Assembly: GCA_964438605.1 (NCBI GenBank)
Contig: CAYTKT010000053.1
Span: forward strand, 1 to 13,553
Source: Alangreenwoodia sp964438605
Lineage (GTDB): Bacteria > Bacillota > Clostridia > Peptostreptococcales > Anaerovoracaceae
DNA: 13,553 bases
Direction of reading: 5' to 3'
A program made the position numbers and the translations under genes. Of this stretch, positions 6,217 to 13,553 are shown one piece after another (the stretch's first letter is position 1; each line of letters begins with the position of its first letter). The notes under the pieces are model-generated. The model did not search any database. It had not been told where the DNA came from and saw only the letters and a program-made list of their open reading frames with translations.

Positions 6217-9200
6217 TCATCCTGCTGATACAGGTGTTGTATGTATTCTGTTGATATTTTCCGGATTGTCTGATGGTTTAACCTCAAGATCATCATTAGT
6301 AGACTGTGCTGTGAGGACGTTTTCAGAAATATCGTTGAGTTTCGGCGCAGCGAAACCGCTTTTTTCTTCGGAATGGAAGATGCCAGAAATCTGTGATTCA
6401 ACCCGGCTGATCAGCGTCGCCGCGCCGGAATCCGGAGCGAAGAGTTTGATGCCGATGATGGAAAATTCAATGACCAAAACGACAACAAGCACGGCAATCA
6501 ATGCTTTTGTCACAGTTCCTACCGGGGCGTCCTCCATTTCATCGTTTTGTTCCTGCGTTGTGGTGTTTTTTTTTGAGGAACGGTGTTTTTTTTCTTCCGC
6601 GCGTTTTGCTTTGAAGCGAAACAGGCCGCCTCGCTGATTTTCTTCTTCCTGAATACCGTCGAGGGCATCGAGAGCCTCACGCATTTCAGCTTGACGTTCT
6701 TGCGGGATCGTGTCGGTGGAAACGCCGCGCATCTGGGACGAGAGTGTATCGTCAGACGCTTTTCTGATCGATGATGTTTGGGACGCAGATGCACTGATGT
6801 CTTCCGGTGAAATATCGAGAATCAGGGAATAGGACGGTCCTTGTTTTTTCGATGGATCGGTCGGAGATTTTTGATCTGGTCTGTCTGTCACGTCAGCAGC
6901 ATTATTCACATATGTCCGAGAGGTTTCATTCTTTGGTGTTGATTCAGGCGGTGTAGATGAAAAATCCGTTTTAGCCGTTTCCTCCTGCTGCACAGATGGT
7001 ACAGACGCAGAAGCTTTCCCGACCGTATTCCGGGCGTCCTCAGCTAGGCCGGTTGTATCGGATGCGACAGCTTCACCGGATTTGGAATCCTTGGCGATTT
7101 CCCCTTTTTCCTCAATGATTCTGTGGGCATCGGGACCGAATATGTCAGTGATGGTCATTTTAGAGACACCGTCCGGTTTGTTCCAGAAGTTTCCGGAATC
7201 AGCGTCTGTCGGTTCCGCTGTATCAAAACCGTTGGGCTCGTGCGAAAATCCGTCCTGGCTTTGCATCATCTCTGGCTGCGATTTCATTTTTGCCGTTAGT
7301 GATTCGGCTTCTGAAATTGGAAGCTGGCGTGTCTGCTGAGCCGCCTCTGAAGATTGAAGTTCGCCGCTCTCATCGGCAATGATAACCGAGTGATTCACAG
7401 TTTCGTTGCTCGGTGCGTTATCTTTATTGGTTTCGATGACAGTGCCGGAAATACGTTGTGCTGCGGCATTGCTCGCTCCGCCAACAGTACCAGTAGTATC
7501 CGAACTGAGTTGTACGGTGGTAGTATTGTTACGGACGTCAGTGTTCCTGTCAGTAGAAGCTGATCCGGGATGTGGAATATCTTCGTTGACAGCCCCTACT
7601 GCCGTTTCTTCGTCGGCTTTCATAGCTAGGTCGGAATCTGTGTTTCCTGCGCTTGTGATAAGGGTTGATGCCTGCTGGGATTCATGCGGCAGACTGTCAG
7701 ATTTATCATCTGACTGGGTTTGTTGTACCGACGGGTCTGTCTGTGCTTGACTGTCATTTGTGTAAATATGGCCGCTGTCCGATTCGTCCACCGTTTTGAC
7801 GACTGTAGCACCGTCAGGATGTCTTGTAACTTCAACTGACGCGTTACCGTCCGTTGCGTTTATTTCCACGGAAACTTGGACATTTTTCGGTCGTCTCCGA
7901 AATGCGCCTAGGCGAAATTCACGTGTTTTGACCTTTTCATCGTTATTTAACGATGCGTGACTGAGTTCCTGAGTTTTTACGGTCACCTTTGTGCCTGAAG
8001 GCTCATTTATTCTGATTTGGACTTCTTTGTTGTCTTTAGTTTCATTCTTGTCCAGATTTTCCGCTCTGGGAATATTATTTTCCCGCCGATAAGATTCGTA
8101 TTCATCCTCGATGGTGCGGAAAGAAATCGTCGGTACAAAGCGCAGTTTCTGACTCTGATTTTCCGCTCGTTCTGCCTCGCTGTACTCTTCAGGGGACAGA
8201 AACGACACTTTTTCCATATCGTCCCGGAATTTTTTTTCCGCTTCAATCAGACGATTAAACCCAGAAAATATCGTAGCGTCTTCTGAAATGCTTGTGGTCT
8301 GATGTTCGTCTGCCACAGTCGATAAGTCTGAGTCCGTTTTTCTGGCGCCGTTTTTGCCCTGTCTGTCAGACGTGTCTGGCATGGTGTCATTTTTGCTGTT
8401 CTTTGCGTTTTCAGTATTTTTGCCGTCTTCAAATTTCAGCGCATCGGAAAAACGTACGAAATTTAGTTTGTCCGAAGACGCGGGTATCGCGTTTTCGTCG
8501 TTTGTCTTCATGCCATTTTGCATGTCTGACGGCTGGTTCGTAGCTTTTACACCAGATGCAGAGGAGGATGTACCAGTAGATCCAGCAGCATAGGAATTGC
8601 GAGACTGACCGGAAGACGCGAATGCGCTTGAACCGAAGAAATTTATACTCTTATTCTTGTTCACATCATCGGAATTCGGGTCTTTGGAACGCGTTTCTAA
8701 AAGATCGGCATTCGCATGATTTGAACCGGCGGAATGTGAATTGAATTTGTTGGAACCAGCTGAACTCGGTATGTTGCCAGAATGTGAGTTCAAGTGATTC
8801 GCACTGCTCGAACGGGAGGAGTCCGCGGAAACAGAAGATGAATTTCGGGTCTTTGCGGATTCAGGCCATATGAGAGCCTGACCTTTTGAGCCGGTTGAAG
8901 CGGATGTTTCCGAACTTGTATTCTGGTGCCACCGGGGGGCTTCTTTCGATGAGGACTTGCTACGCGTCGTGCGGGATTTTTCTTTGATTCTGGACCAGTC
9001 GAAAGTATCTGAACTGTGGGATTTTTGCGCGTTTGGAGAGAGTTTTTCCAGCAGTGTCTGCGGCTCTTTCTGAGAATTGGGGCCTGCTGAGGAATTGCGA
9101 TTCACGGAATCCGATCTGTTATCGAACCTGGACCAGTCAAAGGTCGGCTTCTGACCAGAATCGGATGTCGTATTTTCAGCGGAGAAGTTGCGACTGTCCG

Positions 9201-9651
9201 AACTCGTGTCTTTGTTTTCGTCTGCGAGCAGTTCATGGAAACGTGTGGAGAAATCATTAGAAAAATGGGAATTTATGGAAGATGAAAGACGGTGTGTGTT
9301 ACCGTCTTTGCCGGTCGGCGGCATTGAGTCGGAAATCCTGTCTACTTCCCGATCAAGCTCATTCTGGAGCCGTTCATTTTCTTCATTGAAAGAAAACAAC
9401 TCGCTGATATGTTCGGGTTCCGTCCAGCTGCTGATCGACTGCTCGTAGACACGTCCCGCATCATTGTCCAAGATTCGGCCCGTTTGCCAGTCGATGATGA
9501 CGTCCTTTTTTGAGGACGGTTTTGGATAATCCTGAATGTTCCATTTAAAATCATTGGTGGTTGTTATCTCCTCCGGATTAACCTGCGTACCGCAGTGCGG
9601 ACACTTTTTCATGTCTGATGCCAGTTCTGTGTTACATACTTTACACTTCAT
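6217..9651 (-). CDS. Zinc-ribbon, disordered, C-terminally membrane-anchored protein
   Basis: The 1144-residue product starts with a zinc ribbon: Cys3-x2-Cys6 and Cys17-x2-Cys20, ten residues apart. A short aromatic region follows (DFKW at 34-37, IDW at 53-55). Most of the rest (about 110-1020) is rich in Ser, Asn, Asp, Thr, Glu and Lys with few hydrophobic residues, and is predicted to be disordered. The pentapeptide FDWSR occurs twice, at 171-175 and 217-221. A Lys/Arg-rich stretch precedes one hydrophobic segment at about 1050-1070, and about 74 residues follow. The positive charges before the segment favour a cytoplasmic N-terminus. The ATG at 9651 is preceded by GGGGGA, and a good promoter lies about 50 bases upstream. 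I recognise no enzyme domain. A scaffold or regulator at the membrane is plausible, but that is inference. The UPF0182 gene follows on the same strand. Confidence 0.85.
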   Translation of the reverse strand: MKCKVCNTELASDMKKCPHCGTQVNPEEITTTNDFKWNIQDYPKPSSKKDVIIDWQTGRILDNDAGRVYEQSISSWTEPEHISELFSFNEENERLQNELDREVDRISDSMPPTGKDGNTHRLSSSINSHFSNDFSTRFHELLADENKDTSSDSRNFSAENTTSDSGQKPTFDWSRFDNRSDSVNRNSSAGPNSQKEPQTLLEKLSPNAQKSHSSDTFDWSRIKEKSRTTRSKSSSKEAPRWHQNTSSETSASTGSKGQALIWPESAKTRNSSSVSADSSRSSSANHLNSHSGNIPSSAGSNKFNSHSAGSNHANADLLETRSKDPNSDDVNKNKSINFFGSSAFASSGQSRNSYAAGSTGTSSSASGVKATNQPSDMQNGMKTNDENAIPASSDKLNFVRFSDALKFEDGKNTENAKNSKNDTMPDTSDRQGKNGARKTDSDLSTVADEHQTTSISEDATIFSGFNRLIEAEKKFRDDMEKVSFLSPEEYSEAERAENQSQKLRFVPTISFRTIEDEYESYRRENNIPRAENLDKNETKDNKEVQIRINEPSGTKVTVKTQELSHASLNNDEKVKTREFRLGAFRRRPKNVQVSVEINATDGNASVEVTRHPDGATVVKTVDESDSGHIYTNDSQAQTDPSVQQTQSDDKSDSLPHESQQASTLITSAGNTDSDLAMKADEETAVGAVNEDIPHPGSASTDRNTDVRNNTTTVQLSSDTTGTVGGASNAAAQRISGTVIETNKDNAPSNETVNHSVIIADESGELQSSEAAQQTRQLPISEAESLTAKMKSQPEMMQSQDGFSHEPNGFDTAEPTDADSGNFWNKPDGVSKMTITDIFGPDAHRIIEEKGEIAKDSKSGEAVASDTTGLAEDARNTVGKASASVPSVQQEETAKTDFSSTPPESTPKNETSRTYVNNAADVTDRPDQKSPTDPSKKQGPSYSLILDISPEDISASASQTSSIRKASDDTLSSQMRGVSTDTIPQERQAEMREALDALDGIQEEENQRGGLFRFKAKRAEEKKHRSSKKNTTTQEQNDEMEDAPVGTVTKALIAVLVVVLVIEFSIIGIKLFAPDSGAATLISRVESQISGIFHSEEKSGFAAPKLNDISENVLTAQSTNDDLEVKPSDNPENINRIHTTPVSAG
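6566..6593 (-). repeat. A9 and A8 tracts inside the zinc-ribbon gene
   Basis: On the coding strand, runs of eight A (6586-6593) and nine A (6566-6574) lie 11 bases apart. They encode lysine-rich sequence just before the membrane segment. Runs of this length can cause polymerase slippage, which would shift the frame before the anchor is made. Confidence 0.8.
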
Positions 9652-9681
9652 ATATTAAATCCCCCAAACGTCAAAAAACAC

Positions 9682-9699
9682 ATTTATCTCACGATAAAT
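9682..9699. promoter_or_regulatory. Inverted repeat at the zinc-ribbon transcription start
   Basis: ATTTATC (9682-9688) and GATAAAT (9693-9699) are perfect arms around TCAC. The repeat overlaps the edge of the -10 box and the predicted start point. It could be an operator or a 5' end stem in the mRNA. Confidence 0.4.
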
Positions 9700-9726
9700 T
9701 ATATAACAAGCAAGGCCATTCTGCAA
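9698..9726 (-). promoter_or_regulatory. Promoter of the zinc-ribbon gene
   Basis: On the minus strand TTGCAG (9721-9726) and a perfect TATAAT (9698-9703) are separated by exactly 17 bases. Transcription would begin near 9690, about 40 bases before the ATG at 9651. It may also serve the UPF0182 gene. Confidence 0.7.
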
Positions 9727-9810
9727 ACCGAATTGCGAAATTCGCGTAGTGATCGCGGAAAAATAAAGTGGGGCAGACGAGAGAAGGGGTAAACGGAATC
9801 ATAAGCAAAG

Positions 9811-9863
9811 CAGACCCCCTCAAACCGTGCCGTTTGGCTCGGTTTGAGGGGGTCTGAATTTTT
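9811..9863. terminator. Strong 17-bp stem terminator hairpin
   Basis: The arms 9811-9827 and 9840-9856 are perfectly complementary (CAGACCCCCTCAAACCG and its partner). The loop contains a further GCC/GGC pair. On the plus strand AATTTTTG follows, and on the minus strand CTTTGCTTAT. The minus orientation would end the mini-recombinase transcript, about 260 bases past its stop, and shield the zinc-ribbon promoter. The plus orientation has the better T-run but no plus-strand gene precedes it. Confidence 0.65.
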
Positions 9864-10116
9864 GTTAAGACGAAAGTTCTATCTCTAATTTCTAATTGTT
9901 GTTTTGTCCGGAAATTTTCCCGGATCACGCCACAGGATGGTCCAGAGTATTCGACTCAATAACATATACGTTACATTTGTCAGAATCGATTATCCGGCGT
10001 CCCTGTGGGCGTCTGGTGTATCGGGCTTTATCGGGAAAATATCATGCACCAGTGTTGTTTGCAGTTTTGATAAGTTCAGCGGTATTCTCCGCAGCCGGTC
10101 ACAGAACCTCACCTAT
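9864..10116. other. Non-coding stretch after the mini-recombinase gene
   Basis: No supported gene lies here. Visible elements are a tandem TCTAATT repeat (9884-9897), a short inverted repeat TCCGG/CCGGA (9907-9924), and a GCGG/CCGC stem near 10080-10093. A 40-codon minus-strand frame begins with GTG near 10114 and ends near 9992, but lacks a ribosome binding site. The stretch could include remains of an older element. Confidence 0.45.
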
Positions 10117-10512
10117 TTATACAGTCTCTGGCCTTTCCTGCATTTCCTCCGCCAGCGCGTCCCGTTTCATCCGGTAAAACGTGCTGACCGCTACGCCGCA
10201 GAGATTGGCCGCTACACTGACAGACAGATTCCCGTCTAGATATTGTTTCAGCACCATAGGAAAGATGGCCGGCGTCTTAATTTTCGGCCGGCCGAGATGA
10301 ACTCCTCTCGCCCGTGCTGCCGCAATGCCTTCCAGTTGTGTCTGTCTTTGCCGTACTCGCTGATTTGTTTCCAGCGCCTGTACAATTCTTTCCGTCAGCA
10401 CACGAACCACAGCGTCCGCATTTTGGCTGGTTCGGAAAATCTCGTCCGCCTGAGTTACAAGATCCGCATACTCTTCCGCACTGAAAAGACCGCTGATATC
10501 CTGAGGGATCAT
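10117..10512 (-). CDS. Mini-protein related to the C-terminus of serine recombinases
   Basis: The 131-residue product carries the signature that in resolvase/invertase-type serine recombinases joins the long helix to the DNA-binding end: RQRQ (54-57), then EGIAAARARGVHLGRPK (61-77). A helix-turn-helix of the HTH_7 type follows, about 94-118 (GNLSVSVAANLCGVAVSTFYRMK). The catalytic N-terminal domain with its nucleophilic serine is missing. In its place is a helical stretch (FSAEEYADLVTQADEIF, 10-26). The protein therefore cannot recombine DNA alone; it may bind DNA as a regulator or as a partner of a full recombinase. The strong site AAAGGAGGT at 10523-10531 is 11 bases before this ATG and five bases before an in-frame GTG at 10518, so the start may be two codons earlier. 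Codon use looks regular and the frame is intact, arguing against a simple pseudogene. Confidence 0.75.
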   Translation of the reverse strand: MIPQDISGLFSAEEYADLVTQADEIFRTSQNADAVVRVLTERIVQALETNQRVRQRQTQLEGIAAARARGVHLGRPKIKTPAIFPMVLKQYLDGNLSVSVAANLCGVAVSTFYRMKRDALAEEMQERPETV

Positions 10513-10522
10513 CGACACGGCA

Positions 10523-10531
10523 ACCTCCTTT
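10523..10531 (-). promoter_or_regulatory. Ribosome binding site of the mini-recombinase gene
   Basis: AAAGGAGGT on the minus strand is a near-perfect anti-16S match. It supports a start at GTG 10518 or ATG 10512 and excludes the longer frame that begins at 10626. Confidence 0.8.
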
Positions 10532-10549
10532 CTGATTAGGAAGGAACAA

Positions 10550-10569
10550 GACATGAAGTGACATGAAGT
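10550..10569. repeat. Perfect tandem decamer upstream of the mini-recombinase gene
   Basis: GACATGAAGT occurs twice head to tail (10550-10559 and 10560-10569), 38-57 bases upstream of the ATG. A short inverted repeat GTTGG/CCAAC (10568-10583) adjoins it. The location fits a regulatory site, possibly for the gene's own helix-turn-helix product. No clear -35/-10 pair is visible nearby. Confidence 0.6.
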
Positions 10570-10635
10570 TGGAAAAGACCAACCGCAATCGATGGAGAAG
10601 GCAGGTATACGTCCAGACTTGACCAATTCTTCACG

Positions 10636-10676
10636 TTTTAATAAAAGGGCCGGAGAAGCGTAACGTCCCTCCGGCC
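10636..10676 (-). terminator. Rho-independent terminator of the SLH protein gene
   Basis: On the minus strand GGCCGGAG (10669-10676) pairs with CTCCGGCC (10648-10655) across a 13-base loop and is followed by CTTTTATT. It begins 86 bases past the stop of the surface-protein gene. Confidence 0.75.
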
Positions 10677-10711
10677 ATGCCCCATCATTGGTACTTCAGG
10701 CTCGTTCTTTC

Positions 10712-10730
10712 ATTGTAAATTGTAAATTGT
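10712..10730. repeat. Short AT-rich tandem repeat
   Basis: The heptamer ATTGTAA is repeated about 2.7 times just past the SLH gene stop. A similar heptamer pair (TCTAATT twice) lies on the other side of the mini-recombinase gene at 9884-9897. Confidence 0.6.
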
Positions 10731-10762
10731 TTGATACTCCTGCGTATCATCTGTTCCAGGAT

Positions 10763-13553
10763 TTATTTCTTCGCAACCTGCTCACAGAAACGCGTCAGGA
10801 TGGTTGCAATCTCGGCACGGGACGTATCGCCTGCCGGAGACAGGGTAGGAGTAGTTGTGCTCGTACCATTGATCAGTCCCTTTGTAACGGCCCAGTTCAT
10901 GGCATCGACTGCATAACTGCTGACGGCAGCGGAATCGACATATGTGCTCAGGTCTGTTCCACCGGCAGTATCATAACCTTTCAAAGCCGCATAACGATAC
11001 AGGATGGTAGCAATCCCCTCTCTGGTGACAATGTCATTTGGCCCGAAGTTTCCGTTGCCGTAGCCGCTTACGATGTTGTTAGCGGTGGCCCAATTGACGG
11101 CATCGGAATACCATTGACCGGAAGGCACATCGTTAAAGGAAGCGGGAGCCGCGGAAGGTTCGCCTTCGAGACGGTGCAGGATGGTAACGACCATGCCCCT
11201 GGAAGTTTTCATATCCGGATCAAAGGTCGTTCCAGAAGTCCCCTTCATCAGTCCTTTGGAAGTCACGTAGTTGACGGCCTCTGAATACCAAGCACCTGCC
11301 GGGGCATCGGTAAACGTCGGATTCTGTTCAGTATCCGGGCCAGGACCCGGCTCGGAGCTATCATCTTTTTTAAAGGTTACGGATACGGTAACCGGCTGAG
11401 CGTCATCCGCCGGCATCGTGAAGCTGTATGTGCCGTCTTTGTTATCCGTTTCTTCGATGTCGTTGCCTTGTTTATCAGTAACAGTCACTTCATCGACGAG
11501 GTAACCTTCGTTTGGAGTCGGAGTGATTATTACGGTTTCCTCTGCTTTTGCAGTGGTGCTGGAAAGCTTGATGGTCCCATTCTCTGCTTCCGTGGTTAGA
11601 ACGGTGTCCGGTGCTTTCGACGTGAAGGTAAAGGTGATGCCGCCATCCGCAAGCGAACCGGTCGGGTTCTGGTCTCCCAGCAGTTCCACGGTAGGACCTG
11701 CGGTCAACAGCGACTTAACAATTTCATCCGTTGCGTCAGGGTAAAGTTCTTTGTCAGTTGTCAAAGTGATTTTTGATTCGAAGTCAACTACCGCAGGATC
11801 CTTTTGCTCCCCTAATAAAACAATCGTATCGGACGTGTTGTCAGTCTTCAGATAGTCAATGGCATTTTGCAAGGTGTCAAAATAGGAATCATTGATTTTA
11901 ACGGATCCACCATTCAGATTCAAATCGAATTTAGAGAAAGGAAAGCTTTCGAAAGTGACAGAACCAAAGTCAATCGGGTATCCGGTCCGTTGCAGTTCGT
12001 CATTGATCCGCACATAGGCGCTTTCTCGGTTGTTCAGAAAACTTTCCGGCAAGGTCAGGGTAATTTCTGATGACTGTGTTTTGTCAATCGAATCCAAAAG
12101 GGACTCGGATTTCAATAATACGGCGTTTACGTTTTCTTCATTGTTGTCGTATATCATTTCACCGGTCCGGATGTGTGTGATCGACAAGTCGTATTTCGGG
12201 TCAACTGTAAAGACAAAGCTGCCGCTTTGCTGGTTATAATTTTCACCTGTTACCTGTAAGTAAGTATTTACACGGTAATAGTAGTTTTTGTTATTGTGTT
12301 TAGATTTTGAGTTCAATTGTTTTTCTGCATGCTGTTTAAAGCTGTCCGTGATTTCGATTTTGCTCGCTGCGTCAAATGCTAGATCAGTTAAGTAGGTATC
12401 GTTCACACTAGACATAGTTAGTGTGTTCAGGATATTGTAGACGTTGGTTAGTTCTTCCGTTTCAGGTTTCAAGATTTTTTCCAAGTTTTCCGATAAAACA
12501 ATTTTATTTTCAACCGTACTGTCTACAATAAGTGAAGATTTTATTAAGTTTACCACATAGATTTTAGTGGAATTTTCATCCAACGTAGTTGTCCGAATCC
12601 AGAATGATTTTTTATTGTCATCCACAGTGGTTAGCATTATTCTATCTTCTTGTATTTGCGTGCTTTTCGGTACCCAATCGTATTTATTGTTTTTTTGTGG
12701 TTTCGTTTCCAGATCACTTTTGCTACTTATAATGTCCACTGACGAATACGCTTGTGTTGTGGTCATTCCAAGGTTAACATACTTCAGCTTGTCCCAAAAG
12801 TTGGCTGGCACTGATTTTGTTAACACATAAGGGTCTTCTGATGTACCTTCATGGTCATTTGATGAGTTTTTAGTACTTAGTTGGTAATTTGTGTCATCGT
12901 ATCCGACTGTTATTGTGTCAGGCAGAAAACAAGTTTTTTTGTTACCTTCTGTAGCCTCTGGAGGTTGCATAACAAATGTTAGTTTGTAATACGTGTATAT
13001 CGGTTCATCAGCAGTACTTGCGCGCATTCCAATATAAAAGGTCTGTTTTGTTTGGTCAGTCGTGTACTCTCCATTCACTAAGTGTTGTTTGTAATCAACG
13101 GTTCTGCTGATATCAGGTATTTTGTCCAGAGCGAATGTTGTGTTTGTAGGTTTTCTTTCAGTTTTTAACCATTTGGGGTATAGGTCAGGTGTTCCCTTTT
13201 CTACAAATTCTGCGTCCCATTGCGGAGTTCTTTCGCCTATTCTTCCCCATAGGTCTTCTGTATCTAAACCTAACACCAGAGTTACGTCTGGGTACTCATA
13301 ACCCGCTTTAACTCCAGCGTATTTTCCGTTATTAGTGATATATCTTGCCAAATGTGTCTTTTTTCCCTCCAGTTCTAAGTTGTTCGGGTTGATCTTCAAC
13401 CTAATCTGTTTTAATGTCACCGCTGAAGTCTGGTAAGGTAAAGCGATTTCATTATCGTAGGCATTTTCTGCGTTTTCCAGGTTGTTGAATCCCACCAAGT
13501 CGGTTTCGGTCACGTCCACGCCGCTGTCGGGATCTATCACCTGCAATTCTGCT
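10763..13553 (-). CDS. Large SLH-domain surface protein (5' end outside window)
   Basis: The frame is open to the window edge, so 929 residues of a longer protein are visible; the in-frame TTG at 13546 is not a credible start. Counting from that codon, residues 1-645 have no domain I can name. They are Thr/Asn/Asp-rich with beta-strand-like patterns, as in extracellular adhesin-type proteins. Residues 647-726 resemble the divergent InlB B-repeat domain (ENGTI, EGYLVDEVTV, DGTYSFTMPADD). A Pro/Gly linker follows (727-743). Three SLH domains at about 744-790, 803-850 and 866-921 (FTDAPAGAWYSEAVNYV, FNDVPSGQWYSDAVNWA, VSSYAVDAMNWAV) end the protein. SLH domains bind secondary cell-wall polymers, so the protein sits on the cell surface. 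GC content drops from roughly 55% in the SLH part to roughly a third beyond about 12,240. A signal peptide would lie outside the window. Ligand and role are unknown. Confidence 0.9.
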   Translation of the reverse strand, partial: AELQVIDPDSGVDVTETDLVGFNNLENAENAYDNEIALPYQTSAVTLKQIRLKINPNNLELEGKKTHLARYITNNGKYAGVKAGYEYPDVTLVLGLDTEDLWGRIGERTPQWDAEFVEKGTPDLYPKWLKTERKPTNTTFALDKIPDISRTVDYKQHLVNGEYTTDQTKQTFYIGMRASTADEPIYTYYKLTFVMQPPEATEGNKKTCFLPDTITVGYDDTNYQLSTKNSSNDHEGTSEDPYVLTKSVPANFWDKLKYVNLGMTTTQAYSSVDIISSKSDLETKPQKNNKYDWVPKSTQIQEDRIMLTTVDDNKKSFWIRTTTLDENSTKIYVVNLIKSSLIVDSTVENKIVLSENLEKILKPETEELTNVYNILNTLTMSSVNDTYLTDLAFDAASKIEITDSFKQHAEKQLNSKSKHNNKNYYYRVNTYLQVTGENYNQQSGSFVFTVDPKYDLSITHIRTGEMIYDNNEENVNAVLLKSESLLDSIDKTQSSEITLTLPESFLNNRESAYVRINDELQRTGYPIDFGSVTFESFPFSKFDLNLNGGSVKINDSYFDTLQNAIDYLKTDNTSDTIVLLGEQKDPAVVDFESKITLTTDKELYPDATDEIVKSLLTAGPTVELLGDQNPTGSLADGGITFTFTSKAPDTVLTTEAENGTIKLSSTTAKAEETVIITPTPNEGYLVDEVTVTDKQGNDIEETDNKDGTYSFTMPADDAQPVTVSVTFKKDDSSEPGPGPDTEQNPTFTDAPAGAWYSEAVNYVTSKGLMKGTSGTTFDPDMKTSRGMVVTILHRLEGEPSAAPASFNDVPSGQWYSDAVNWATANNIVSGYGNGNFGPNDIVTREGIATILYRYAALKGYDTAGGTDLSTYVDSAAVSSYAVDAMNWAVTKGLINGTSTTTPTLSPAGDTSRAEIATILTRFCEQVAKK

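Noticed and set aside
9992..10114. Minus-strand frame of about 40 codons downstream of the mini-recombinase gene
   Set aside because: It has a GTG start, no ribosome binding site and no family I can recognise; too short to call.
9904..10239. Plus-strand frame of 111 codons
   Set aside because: It overlaps the mini-recombinase gene on the opposite strand, has no good ribosome site and no recognisable motif.
10519..10626. N-terminal extension of the mini-recombinase frame to 10626
   Set aside because: The strong ribosome site at 10523-10531 points to a start at 10518 or 10512, and the extension looks non-coding.

Overview
The window looks like a chromosomal segment of a Gram-positive, low-to-mid GC anaerobe of the Bacillota, most likely class Clostridia and possibly the Oscillospirales. 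The evidence is Shine-Dalgarno sites of the GGAGG type, a DUF951 gene beside serS, a long UPF0182 membrane protein, and a surface protein ending in three SLH domains. The genus call is inference. All intact genes lie on the minus strand; the only plus-strand gene is a decayed one at the left edge.

Layout from left to right. Positions 94-756 hold the remains of a ComEC-like metallo-beta-lactamase-fold hydrolase. It has lost its N-terminus, carries an in-frame stop, and has a ten-base G run inside its metal-binding motif. Positions 1047-1268 encode a small DUF951 protein. Positions 1492-2766 encode seryl-tRNA synthetase, with a good promoter just upstream. Positions 3013-6087 encode a UPF0182 protein with seven predicted membrane segments and a large extracytoplasmic part. 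Positions 6217-9651 encode a 1144-residue protein with an N-terminal zinc ribbon, about 1000 residues of Ser/Asn/Asp-rich, probably disordered sequence, and one membrane segment near the C-terminus. A promoter stands upstream of it, and an imperfect hairpin lies between it and UPF0182. Positions 10117-10512 encode a small protein that matches only the C-terminal DNA-binding end of a serine recombinase. Positions 10763-13553 hold the C-terminal 929 residues of a large SLH-anchored surface protein whose start lies beyond the window.

How the genes may work together. serS is translation housekeeping; DUF951 next to it is a common Bacillota arrangement. The zinc-ribbon protein and UPF0182 are adjacent and codirectional. 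Both are envelope proteins with long low-complexity parts predicted to face the cytoplasm, so they are the best candidate here for an uncharacterised two-protein system. That link rests on position and topology only. The mini-recombinase gene sits in a gene-poor stretch bounded by strong hairpins and short AT-rich tandem repeats. The surface protein pairs an AT-rich, unrecognised N-terminal part with a GC-richer, standard anchoring C-terminus, which suggests a mosaic gene.

I found no tRNA, rRNA, CRISPR array, complete insertion sequence or recognisable riboswitch.
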